Assembly (NCBI RefSeq): GCF_000215085.1
Contig: NC_015589.1
Span: 124,001-188,000, forward strand
Length of the DNA stretch: 64,000 bases
Reading direction: 5' to 3'
From: Desulforamulus ruminis DSM 2154
Lineage (GTDB): Bacteria; Bacillota; Desulfotomaculia; Desulfotomaculales; Desulfotomaculaceae
The position numbers and the translations under genes were made by a program. The notes beneath the pieces were generated by a model. The model did no database searches. It had not been told where the DNA came from and saw only the letters and a program-made list of their open reading frames with translations. Shown in pieces: positions 17,440 to 25,498 of this stretch (positions are counted from its first letter, which is position 1; each line of letters begins with the position of its first letter).

Positions 17440-17966
17440 TACAAAGAGAAAGAAGTGAAGAGAAGAGAGAAAGAAGAAGATTTAAACTTCTGCATAGCCA
17501 GTTTTTTGGGATTCATGGCAGCAAATTTAAGCCAGACCTAATTGCTAACCTGACCCGATCGGGAGTATAGCGCTTGGCATATTTCTCTATAGCCTGCAAA
17601 GACTCGTTTAAGGATTTGACTACGCAACGCATAGGTCTTTTTATCTGGCCGCGAATGCCACACATGGCGGATTAGACGTTTCGGTTTCCTATACTCCTGT
17701 GGAGAATCCCTTCATTGTTATTATGAAATCTATTTACTGTTCCACCATAGTACAGCGCCAACTTCCTGTTCACGCTCCGGAAGCGTGTCAGAAAGTATGG
17801 CGCTTTTTGTACAGGAATTATGCAGAATGTGGACGACCTATTGCAGAGCCATGCAGCGCGCACCATGCCGACCAATTCGTGTGCATACCAGGATCTGTAG
17901 GCTGATGGCTACTGAGCCGGGAGAGCAGTAGCAGGGTTGTACATTTTTCTCGAAAATCTACGGATA
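17440..17966 (-). pseudogene. Gene-poor stretch with a degenerate minus-strand coding remnant
   Basis: No intact gene. On the minus strand one frame reads about 67 codons (17,875 to 17,672), hits a TAA, and continues in the same frame for about 50 more codons (...IKRPMRCVVKSLNESLQAIEKYAKRY...SGLNLLP) to a stop near 17,520. This looks like an eroded coding sequence, but I do not recognise the family. A large imperfect hairpin (AGCGCCA...TGGCGCT, about 17,755-17,806) followed by TTTTT lies inside. The stretch forms the left border of the manganese island, so it may be the remains of a mobile element. Confidence 0.35.
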
Positions 17967-18464
17967 TTATCGGGGGCAGAAGTGAGGATTATCGTTTTTT
18001 TTAAATAACTCGTATTCTTTGCAAATATTGGGATTTTGTGCAAAGAAATGCAGCAAATTATTGATTTGCGATACGGTGGAGGAAGTAAGCGAATGCTCAA
18101 TCAGCTCGACTTCCTCCAAGGGATTGGTATTGCCGATCAGCCTAAAAAATTGCTCCAGCGTATCATGGCGGTGCAGAAGATAAGTGCCTACGGTCCGGCC
18201 TTTTCCGGTCAAAAGAATGCTTTCATAAGGATCGTATTCCAGATATCCGAGTTCGACAAGCTTGGATATCATCTTTGAGGCGGAGGACGGGCGTACATTT
18301 AACTGCTCTGAAAGCCTTCCTACACGAGTATAGCCGTTTTCTATGCAGAGCTTGAAAGCCATCTCCAGATAATCCTCCATAGCCGGTGTGAGTTCATTTT
18401 TCCGCTGGTTAGCCATTTGATAGCCTCGTATTGTGCGATACTCAGAGTTTTGTTTCTCATCCAT
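17967..18464 (-). CDS. mntR: Manganese-responsive DtxR/MntR family transcriptional regulator
   Basis: A 165-residue DtxR-family repressor. The winged-helix part reads LTPAMEDYLEMAF, RVGRLSEQLNVRPSSASKMISKL and LEYDPYESILLTGKG. The metal-site residues of MntR are present in order: the Asp and Glu of MEDYLE, the His of LLHRHDTLEQFF, and the Glu-His of ELIEHSL. It lacks the SH3-like third domain of DtxR. It is divergent from the ABC operon starting at 18,779, which it most likely represses when manganese is plentiful. AAAAGGAT lies 9 nt before the ATG at 18,464. Confidence 0.9.
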   Translation of the reverse strand: MDEKQNSEYRTIRGYQMANQRKNELTPAMEDYLEMAFKLCIENGYTRVGRLSEQLNVRPSSASKMISKLVELGYLEYDPYESILLTGKGRTVGTYLLHRHDTLEQFFRLIGNTNPLEEVELIEHSLTSSTVSQINNLLHFFAQNPNICKEYELFKKNDNPHFCPR

Positions 18465-18599
18465 TTCATCAGATCCTTTTTAACTGTATGTTTTAGTATA
18501 TTTGTAACACTTTCACCTTATGATTCATACATTAGTCAAAGGAAACGTTATTTCCCGTCCCTAACACAAATAGATGTGAGTGATTATGTTTAGAGGTTA

Positions 18600-18743
18600 G
18601 GAATTGAAATCGGCAGCACTGTGACGGTTATTTCTATTGGAAGGGATAAGAGCCCCACGATAATTGGCTTTGACGGGAAACAGATTCAAATCAGTTATAA
18701 GGCCGCCAGTCAAATCTATGTGGATCAGGCATCCCGGCCATAA
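18600..18743 (+). pseudogene. 5'-truncated FeoA-like (SH3-type) domain fragment
   Basis: An open stretch of about 47 codons ending in TAA at 18,741-18,743 with no normal start codon (only ATT at 18,603 or GTG at 18,621). It encodes IGSTVTVISIGRDKSPTII, then a GFDGKQIQISYKAASQIYV-type tail. This matches the second half of FeoA-type domains, which occur as free FeoA proteins or at the C-terminus of DtxR-type regulators. It sits between mntR and the metal importer. It may be the leftover of an feoA gene or of a regulator's third domain. Confidence 0.5.
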
Positions 18744-18778
18744 CAAAATAATATAAAATTTTAGTTAGGAGGATTGTT

Positions 18779-19720
18779 ATGAATCAAAAAATGAAAGTCT
18801 TGTTTGGAATAATGCTAGGTTTAGTATTATTAATTACTGGTTGCTCACAACCCGCGACAAAGCCGGATTCAGAGAAAGATACTCTGAATGTAGTAGCTAC
18901 CACCACTATGCTGGCAGATTTATCTGACATTATTGGTGCGGAGCACGTCTCCGTCAGTGGCTTGATGGGGCCTGGTATTGACCCTCACCTGTATCAGGCC
19001 AGCGCAGGCGATATGACGCTGATGCAACAGTCGGATATTGTCGTGTATAATGGACTGCATCTGGAAGGAAAGATGGGTGAAGTCTTTGAATCTTTGGATG
19101 GGAAAGGGCATGCAGTCATCTGCATTGAAGATGGGCTAGACAAATCCAAGCTTTTGGAATGGGATGGCGGCGGCGGTCCATTGCATGATCCGCATATCTG
19201 GTTTGACGTGGCGCTCTGGAAGGATGCAGCCAAAATTGTCGCCGACGGATTGTCCAAGGCAGACCCCGACCATGCGTCCGATTATGAAGCGAACTTGGAA
19301 GACTATATTAAGGAATTGGATGAGGCGGATACATACATCCGCGAACGGGCTTCGGAGGTGCCGGAAGAACAGCGGGTGCTGGTCACGGCGCACGACGCGT
19401 TTAATTACTTCGGTAAGGCATATGGCTTCGAGGTACGCGGCCTTCAAGGCATCAGCACCGACGCCGAGGCAGGCACGGCTGACGTAAGTGCGCTTGCGGA
19501 CTTTATCGTGGAGCGGCAGATTAAGGCAATCTTCGTGGAATCCTCAGTTTCACCAAAGACGATCCGGGCGCTTCAGGCGGCGGTGAAAGCGAAGGACTTT
19601 GACGTGGCCATCGGCGGCGAGCTGTATTCCGACTCACTGGGCGGAGAGGGTTCCGGTGCCGAAAGCTATATCCTTACCGTTAAGGCTAACATAGACACTA
19701 TTGTGGACGCCCTAAAATGA
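18779..19720 (+). CDS. mntA: Manganese/zinc ABC transporter substrate-binding lipoprotein
   Basis: A 313-residue cluster A-1 metal-binding lipoprotein: signal peptide with lipobox LITGC (Cys22), then LNVVATTTMLADLSDIIG. Metal ligands are seen as the His of GIDPHLYQ, the His of HDPHIWFDV, the Glu in the QGISTDAEAGTAD region and a C-terminal Asp near GELYSDSLGGEG. The pattern resembles PsaA/MntA more than ZnuA, since the long His-rich loop of ZnuA is absent. TTAGGAGGA precedes the ATG. First gene of the operon controlled by the divergent mntR. Confidence 0.92.
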   Translation: MNQKMKVLFGIMLGLVLLITGCSQPATKPDSEKDTLNVVATTTMLADLSDIIGAEHVSVSGLMGPGIDPHLYQASAGDMTLMQQSDIVVYNGLHLEGKMGEVFESLDGKGHAVICIEDGLDKSKLLEWDGGGGPLHDPHIWFDVALWKDAAKIVADGLSKADPDHASDYEANLEDYIKELDEADTYIRERASEVPEEQRVLVTAHDAFNYFGKAYGFEVRGLQGISTDAEAGTADVSALADFIVERQIKAIFVESSVSPKTIRALQAAVKAKDFDVAIGGELYSDSLGGEGSGAESYILTVKANIDTIVDALK

Positions 19721-19735
19721 CGGGAGGGATGAGTT

Positions 19736-20488
19736 ATGGATTTCAAATCACAAAACTACGCAGTGGAGGTGGAAGACCTCACCGTTGCCTATAATGCGAA
19801 ACCAGTTTTATGGGATATTGACTTGAAAATTCCCAAAGGAAAGCTGATGGCGGTGATCGGACCAAACGGAGCGGGCAAGACAACGTTGATTAAGGCGATG
19901 CTGGGGCTGTTAACGCCTGTTTCTGGAGCGGTACGCTTTATAAACGGTGAAGACGTACGCTCGCTGAAAAACCACATTGGCTACGTTCCGCAAAGCGGCA
20001 GTGTGGACTGGGACTTTCCCGCAACGGTACTTGACGTGGTGCTGATGGGAACCTACGGCAAGCTCGGGTGGATCAGGCGTACCCGCAAGGCGGATATGGA
20101 GCTGGCCCGGCAGACATTGAAAAAGGTCGGCATGGAGGAATATGCCTCACGACAGATCAGTCAGCTTTCCGGAGGCCAGCAGCAGCGGGTGTTTCTCGCC
20201 CGGACTCTGGCACAGGCAGCGGAGATTTACTTCATGGATGAACCGTTTAAGGGGGTGGACGCACAGACGGAAAAAGCCATCGTTCTGCTCTTAAAAGAGC
20301 TGAAAGAGCAAGGAAAGACTGTTGTGGTAGTGCACCATGACCTTCAGACGGTGGAGGATTATTTTGACTGGGTCACACTGATTAACATAAGGGTAGTCGC
20401 CAGTGGGACGGTCAACGAAGTTTTTCACGAGGAAAATCTGAAAAAAACATATCGGAGTACCGGTACGCTTCTAAGGAGCGTGGTGTGA
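19736..20488 (+). CDS. mntB: Manganese ABC transporter ATP-binding protein
   Basis: A 250-residue ABC ATPase of the metal-import type: Walker A GPNGAGKTT near residue 42, Q-loop YVPQSGSVDWDFP (the SVDWDFP stretch is typical of Mn/Zn importers), signature LSGGQQQR, Walker B IYFMDEPFKGVD and H-loop VVVHHDL. GACGGGAGG lies upstream of the ATG. It lies 15 nt after mntA and 1 nt before the permease gene. Confidence 0.94.
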   Translation: MDFKSQNYAVEVEDLTVAYNAKPVLWDIDLKIPKGKLMAVIGPNGAGKTTLIKAMLGLLTPVSGAVRFINGEDVRSLKNHIGYVPQSGSVDWDFPATVLDVVLMGTYGKLGWIRRTRKADMELARQTLKKVGMEEYASRQISQLSGGQQQRVFLARTLAQAAEIYFMDEPFKGVDAQTEKAIVLLLKELKEQGKTVVVVHHDLQTVEDYFDWVTLINIRVVASGTVNEVFHEENLKKTYRSTGTLLRSVV

Positions 20489-20489
20489 T

Positions 20490-21413
20490 ATGAGCACGAT
20501 GATTACTCTACTTAGTGACTACACTTTTCAGACGGTAGCCCTAGGCGCCGCCCTTTTGGGGCTGATCAGCGGCGTGTTAGGTTGCTTTTCCGTCCTGCGC
20601 AAGCAAAGCCTTTTGGGAGACGGGGTCTCCCACTCCGCACTGCCAGGTGTCGTCATAGCTTTTATTCTGCTTGGCAGCAAAAATACGGAGGTTCTATTGC
20701 TGGGGGCTCTTATTTCTGGATTGCTGGCCACGTTCTTTATTGTCGGTATCATCCAGTACACGCGCATCAAGTTCGACAGTGCCCTTGCATTGGTTATGTC
20801 GGTGTTCTTCGGGCTTGGGCTGGTGCTTCTGACCTATGTGCAGAAGATCCCCAATTCCAATCAGGCGGGACTCAAACGGTTTATCTTCGGGCAGGCATCC
20901 ACACTGCTACAGCGGGACATTGTTATGATGGCTGTCTGCGGCGCAATCCTGCTGGCGTTTGTGATCCTCTTTTGGAAGGAATTCAAGCTCCTTACCTTTG
21001 ACAGTGATTTTGCCCAGAACCTCGGCTTCTCGCCCAAGAAGCTGAACCTGCTGCTGTCGTTCATGATTGTGCTGGCCATCATCATCGGGCTCCAGACGGT
21101 GGGTGTCATTCTCATGAGCGCGATGCTCATCGCACCGGCTGTGGCTGCGCGCCAGTGGACAAACAAGCTATGGACGATGACCTTACTTTCCGCCGTTTTC
21201 GGCATGGTTTCCGGCGTAGCGGGAACTGCCGCTAGTTCCATGGTTCCAAAGCTTCCCACAGGTCCGGCGATCGTGGTATGCGTTAGCGTGATTGTAGTTA
21301 TGAGTGTTCTCTTTGCTCCGGGAAGGGGTATTCTGCACAAGCTGTATCAGCGTAGGAAGAACAGGCTTCTATTAAGGATGGAAGGAGGCGTGTCAAATTT
21401 CCCCACACCTTGA
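20490..21413 (+). CDS. mntC: Manganese ABC transporter permease, first subunit
   Basis: A 307-residue ABC-3 family membrane protein with about eight hydrophobic segments. It starts near the ATPase stop and includes the family stretch KQSLLGDGVSHSALPGVV. The motif LQTVGVILMSAMLIAPAVAARQWT is typical of the membrane domain that contacts the ATPase. Its C-terminal codons overlap the ribosome binding site (AAGGAGG, 21,382-21,388) of the next permease. Confidence 0.92.
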   Translation: MSTMITLLSDYTFQTVALGAALLGLISGVLGCFSVLRKQSLLGDGVSHSALPGVVIAFILLGSKNTEVLLLGALISGLLATFFIVGIIQYTRIKFDSALALVMSVFFGLGLVLLTYVQKIPNSNQAGLKRFIFGQASTLLQRDIVMMAVCGAILLAFVILFWKEFKLLTFDSDFAQNLGFSPKKLNLLLSFMIVLAIIIGLQTVGVILMSAMLIAPAVAARQWTNKLWTMTLLSAVFGMVSGVAGTAASSMVPKLPTGPAIVVCVSVIVVMSVLFAPGRGILHKLYQRRKNRLLLRMEGGVSNFPTP

Positions 21414-22643
21414 AATACAGCTCATTGCCGTAATTGTGGCGGTGGCCTGCGCGCTTCCCGGCGTGTTCTTGGTGCTACGCAGGATGTCCATGATGGCCGA
21501 CTCTATCACCCACACCATATTGCTCGGGATCGTATTGGCGTTTTTCATAACGCATGAACTGTCCTCCCCATTACTGATACTCGGTGCGGCGCTAATGGGC
21601 GTTGTGACCGTTTGGTTGACAGAAATGCTGGTCCGCACGCGGCTTTTGGCCGAGGACGCCGCCATGGGCATCGTGTTTCCGCTGCTCTTTTCCATCGCTA
21701 TTATACTCATTACACGCTACGCAGGCTCGGTACATTTGGACACGGATTCAGTACTCCTGGGTGAGCTTGCCTTCGCGCCATTCGACCGGATGGTGGTGGC
21801 GGGCGTGGACATTGGAGCAAGGGCCATCTACACGACGGGTACACTTTTATTCATCAATCTAGCGGCCATTATCATCTTTTTCAAGGAGCTGAAAATTGTA
21901 ACCTTCGATCCCTTGCTTGCCGCCGTATTGGGTTTCATGCCGGGACTGGTGCATTACGGGTTGATGACGCTGGTTTCACTCACCGCGGTGGGAACGTTCC
22001 AAGCGGTCGGTTCCATACTGGTGGTGACGTTTATGATCGGCCCGCCGGTAACGGCTTACCTGCTCACCGACGATTTGAAATGGATGCTCATTTTAAGCGG
22101 GCTAATTGGAGCCGCCAATGGTATATTGGGTTACCACACCGCAGCGTTGTTGGATGTATCCATTGCCGGCAGCATGGCAGTGATGACGGGAATTGCTTTC
22201 TTGCTGGTATTTGTTTTTGCCCCGCACAGAGGACTTATCAGTGCCTTGCGCAGGCGAAGAAACCAGAAAATACAGTTTGCAAAAATGACAATCCTGTTCC
22301 ATCTTTACAACTATGAAGACAGTGAGGACGAAGCAACTAGAGCCGGGATTGACGACATACAGACTCATTGCGCTGGGATACCGCCTTTACGAAGAATGTC
22401 ATAGTCCTCTTGCAAAAAGAAAATTGTATAGAGTTTGAGGATGGCGTGGTCAAACTGACCGATCAAGGCCGTCTAACAAAGGTCTGCAACGATAGTGATT
22501 ATTCTCGGGGTGAATCGGCGTTTACATTTGCACGGCAGGCTGAAAGCGATTTGATGGAAAAAAACATAGTTAATATGAAAAAGCGGCTGGCCGTATTTCC
22601 GGTCAGCCTTTTTTATGCGCGCCGGCATGGGCGTTATCTATAG
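21397..22643 (+). pseudogene. mntD: Manganese ABC permease, second subunit with C-terminal winged-helix tail, frameshifted
   Basis: Membrane part of the ABC-3 family (LPGVFLVLRRMSMMADSITHTILLG at about 21,460 onwards; TFQAVGSILVVTFMIGPPVTAYLLT). The frame runs to 22,404, but after about 22,366 its sequence (AGIPPLRRMS) is unlike the family. The +1-shifted frame instead continues with LRWDTAFTKNVIVLLQKENC and LTDQGRL, a winged-helix tail known from YtgC/MntC-type permeases. Loss of one T near 22,366 explains this. At the 5' end no ATG, GTG or TTG gives the expected N-terminus. An ATT at 21,397 gives SPHLEIQLIAVIV and lies 8 nt after AAGGAGG, whereas the first GTG (21,436) would cut the first helix. 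The transport core may still work. Confidence 0.7.
22579..22614 (+). terminator. Terminator at the end of the manganese operon
   Basis: Stem GGCTGGCC / GGTCAGCC (one G-U pair) followed by TTTTTTAT. It lies inside the shifted reading frame of mntD, which suggests that the original mntD stop lay a little upstream of it. Confidence 0.75.
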
Positions 22644-23012
22644 GGTGAAAATTCCGAACGGCGAAGATAGCGATAACCGTAGCCTAAGGTAAGGGTGTCC
22701 GTCGCGAGATGAATCTAAAGGAAGTCAGCGGCTTTCCTGCGCCCAGGGACCGAAGAAATGCCGAGTTTTTCACCAATGCAAGCCAGCGAAACGACCCGCG
22801 AAGAAAGTTGTACAAAACTAATGGAACGGGTGATAGCAAAGGACAATATGTACTATGCATTACACCGAGTCCAGTCTAATAAAGGTGCGACTGATATAGA
22901 TGGAATGACCATAGAATCCCTTTGGCCATTGCTGAAAGATCACTGGCCTGAAATTTAGAGAACAACTCCTGAACGGAACCTATCAACCTAAACCTGTACG
23001 TCTAGTGGAAAA
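22615..23012 (+). pseudogene. Group II intron fragment with truncated reverse transcriptase/maturase
   Basis: The DNA from about 22,630 to 22,750 (GATAACCGTAGCCTAAGGTAAGGGTGTCC, GAATCTAAAGGAAG) matches the 5' RNA part of bacterial group II introns. From the ATG at 22,758 the frame encodes the start of an LtrA-type protein: LMERVIAKDNMYYALHRVQ, NKGATDIDGMT, LLKDHWPEI. After an apparent one-base insertion near 22,955 it continues as REQLLNGTYQPKPVRLVE, then breaks off at about 23,005. The catalytic YADD part, maturase domain and RNA domains V-VI are missing. It sits directly behind the manganese operon. Confidence 0.85.
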
Positions 23013-23163
23013 CATTTTATAAATTAATAAAGCCCTGGACCCCGCCTACTCTTATTGCCAATTTACCGACGGCATTCTAAAAAATTCCAGGTCCTTAAAG
23101 GATTACTCACAACCCTGTAGCCCCCGACATAAGATGAAGCAAACCTAAAAAGGGGGGGGTACG

Positions 23164-24081
23164 GTGTCAAAGATACAGGAGGGTGATATTGTTGCCCGAA
23201 AATCCTATGAAAATGATTTGTTTTTTAAAGTTACCGATATATACCGTGGCGATGACGGGCGGGATTATGCTGTTATAAAAGGTTTGGATATAAGATTATT
23301 CGCCAGTTCTCCTGTGGATGACTTACAAAAGATTGACGCCAAGGATGTCGCTACTTATTGGACCCAAACACTTCGCAAAAACGCCGAAATTATGGACCGG
23401 GTCATGAAGCGCCGGGTAGAGGAAAGGGGCCACCGGATTAAACGGTGTACCGATGGCCACTGTTTTTTGTCGCGCACCGGCAGAGTCGAGGGGCAGCAGG
23501 AGACAGATGAGATTGAGGGTTTTGATGTGCCCGGTAGTGTACTGCATTTAGACGGAGATAAAGATTACCTGGATTTGTGTATGACCACATACCGAAATCT
23601 TTCTATTCCTGCCTATGGTTACGCAGTAAAAGAAGAAGAACAGCCCAAAAGGGTCAAAGAGCTGCTGCAAAAACACTACCCGGATATCCTGGTACTTACC
23701 GGGCATGACGGTTTAAAAAAAGGGGCCAAAGATTTAACGGATATTAACAATTATCATAATACCAAGTATTTTATTGAGGCGGTAAAAATTGCCCGCACCT
23801 TTGAAAAAAGCAAAGACGATCTGGTGATCTTTGCCGGGGCCTGCCAATCTTGCTATGAGGCCATTCTCAGCTCCGGATCAAACTTTGCCAGCTCCCCCAA
23901 AAGAGTATTGATTCATGCCTTTGATCCGGTCTTTGTGGTGGAGAAAATTGCTTATACCTCCATCCATGATCCTATTGCCATTCGGGAGATTATCTCCAGT
24001 ACCATTACCGGATTTGATGGAATTGGGGGGCTGGAAACCCGGGGTAAACACCGCCTGGGTGTTCCTAAAACAAACTATTAA
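23164..24081 (+). CDS. yabG: Sporulation peptidase YabG
   Basis: A 305-residue cysteine protease of the YabG family that processes spore-coat proteins during sporulation. It starts with GTG at 23,164 behind a purine-rich AAAAAGGGGGGG tract. Family features: an N-terminal SH3-like part (GDIVARKSYENDLFFKV), the VLHLDGDKDYL stretch, LVLTGHDGLKKGAKD with the putative catalytic His, and FAGACQSCYEAIL with the putative catalytic Cys. In B. subtilis it follows ksgA directly; here the ykuK-like gene and the manganese island separate the two. Confidence 0.95.
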   Translation: MSKIQEGDIVARKSYENDLFFKVTDIYRGDDGRDYAVIKGLDIRLFASSPVDDLQKIDAKDVATYWTQTLRKNAEIMDRVMKRRVEERGHRIKRCTDGHCFLSRTGRVEGQQETDEIEGFDVPGSVLHLDGDKDYLDLCMTTYRNLSIPAYGYAVKEEEQPKRVKELLQKHYPDILVLTGHDGLKKGAKDLTDINNYHNTKYFIEAVKIARTFEKSKDDLVIFAGACQSCYEAILSSGSNFASSPKRVLIHAFDPVFVVEKIAYTSIHDPIAIREIISSTITGFDGIGGLETRGKHRLGVPKTNY

Positions 24082-24146
24082 ATGAGTAGCCCTTTGAATT
24101 CCTCCGCATATGATGATTTAGGAGTTTATAGGGAGGGATTTCCTTT

Positions 24147-25151
24147 ATGGATAAGCATTTAAAGACCGTTGAACGTGCCCGGTGGAGGCTGCTGGGCATG
24201 AATAATGTTGTAGGCGTGGGTGTTGGTTACAAGCATGTGGGCTTGGAACGGACGGAAAGGCCCGCCATTATTGTATTTGTTAAAAAGAAAGAGACTTCTG
24301 AGAATCTCAGCAGGGAAAATCTTGTACCTTATAAAATTAACGGCCTGGAAACAGACGTCATCGAAATTGGCGAAGTCCGCTTGTTGAGTGAACGCACCCA
24401 GGTCATTCGACCGGCCCAACCCGGGGTCAGTATCGGCCATTACCGCATTACCGCCGGTACCTTTGGGGCCGTGGTGCGGGACCGGGATACCGGGGAAAAA
24501 TTAATTCTTTCCAATAATCATATTTTAGCCAATGCCTCCAATGGCAATGACGGCCGGGCCGCTGTGGGAGATCCCATTTTACAGCCCGGGGAATATGATG
24601 GCGGCACCAAAGATAACCGGATTGCCACTTTGCTCCGGTACATTCCCCTGCAAAAGGGAGAATCTCTAGCCACCTGTCCGGTAGCCAACGTTGCGGCCCG
24701 GTTGGCCAATATTTTGGTGCATACCCTTCGACCCAATTATGATTTAAGATTTTTTAAGCGCGGCAGGGCGGAAAATTTGGTTGACTGTGCCGTGGCCCGG
24801 CCGGTTCGCGAGAATGTTATCTTTGAAGAAGTTCTGGGGATTGGGCGAATTGAAGGGTTGGCTGAAGCCAGACCCGGCATGCCGGTTGTAAAAAGCGGCA
24901 GAACCACCGGTATCACCAAGGGGACCGTTACTGCCGTAGGTGCTACGCTGGAGGTAAAACTGGACGATGAAAGCACCGCTCATTTTAGCGGCCAGGTGGT
25001 GACCAATATGAAGTCCCAGGGCGGAGACAGCGGGTCCCTGGTGCTGACGGAAGGCAACCGGGCCGTTGGTCTGCTGTTTGCAGGTTCTGATAAAGTGACG
25101 GTATTTAACCCTATTCAACGGGTACTGGAAAAATTAAATGTGGAGTTATAA
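24147..25151 (+). CDS. Trypsin-like serine protease without signal peptide
   Basis: A 334-residue protein with a chymotrypsin-fold catalytic triad: His in LILSNNHILAN (about residue 117), Asp in NLVDCAVARPV (about 214) and Ser in SQGGDSGSLVLT (about 293). A conserved N-terminal extension (GMNNVVGVGVGYK, PAIIVFVKKKE) is found in this class of bacterial nuclease/protease-like proteins. No signal peptide or membrane segment is visible. It follows yabG by 66 bp and ends at a good terminator, so the two may be co-expressed in sporulation; that is inference. Substrate unknown. Confidence 0.82.
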   Translation: MDKHLKTVERARWRLLGMNNVVGVGVGYKHVGLERTERPAIIVFVKKKETSENLSRENLVPYKINGLETDVIEIGEVRLLSERTQVIRPAQPGVSIGHYRITAGTFGAVVRDRDTGEKLILSNNHILANASNGNDGRAAVGDPILQPGEYDGGTKDNRIATLLRYIPLQKGESLATCPVANVAARLANILVHTLRPNYDLRFFKRGRAENLVDCAVARPVRENVIFEEVLGIGRIEGLAEARPGMPVVKSGRTTGITKGTVTAVGATLEVKLDDESTAHFSGQVVTNMKSQGGDSGSLVLTEGNRAVGLLFAGSDKVTVFNPIQRVLEKLNVEL

Positions 25152-25159
25152 GCTAGACC

Positions 25160-25190
25160 AACCCCGGGGACGAAAATCCCGGGGTTTTGT
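25160..25190 (+). terminator. Rho-independent terminator after the trypsin-like protease gene
   Basis: Perfect stem AACCCCGGG / CCCGGGGTT with a 9-nt loop, followed by TTGTT. Confidence 0.85.
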
Positions 25191-25332
25191 TCCATAGTAA
25201 ATAATGGTATAGATGATCAATCATGAGAATTTATCCAGAAACTTTGATCATTGCCTATAGAATCTAATTGATTCAATGATTGGCATGTCATACGGTTTTT
25301 GTAAGAAAATCCATTTTTTTGTATATTTAGGA

Positions 25333-25478
25333 CAGGCCTTCCGGTTCTGCCGGAAGGGTAAAATTCATGCCGAATCCCGGGAGGTCCCGGGTACGGAGGA
25401 ACCAGCCATTTGGGGGTGAATCCTTTTATTTTTTAGGTAGGGTTATCCTTGCCCGAACCCGTCAGCTAACTCCGGAGG
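25333..25478 (+). promoter_or_regulatory. c-di-AMP riboswitch (ydaO-yuaA type)
   Basis: The conserved core is visible in order: GCCGAATCCCGGGAGGTCCCGGGTACGG, GGAACCAGCC, GGGGTGAATCC, TAGGTAGGGTTATCCTTGCCCGAACCCGTCAGCTAACTCCGGAGGC. A hairpin (CCTTCCGG / CCGGAAGG) lies at its 5' side. This RNA class senses cyclic di-AMP and usually controls cell-wall hydrolases and osmolyte genes. Here it sits directly before a secreted CAP-domain protein. The riboswitch itself is open in the gene's frame, which creates a spurious 44-codon extension. Confidence 0.92.
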
Positions 25479-25498
25479 CAAAAAGGAGGAGAAAGAAA

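Noticed and set aside
18540-18600. MntR/DtxR operator before mntA (CCTAAC ... GTTAGG)
   Set aside because: The half sites are about 30 nt apart and do not match a known MntR box; not enough to call an operator.
25367-25498. N-terminal extension of the CAP protein by 44 residues
   Set aside because: It is the c-di-AMP riboswitch read as protein; the signal peptide begins at GTG 25,499 behind a strong ribosome binding site.
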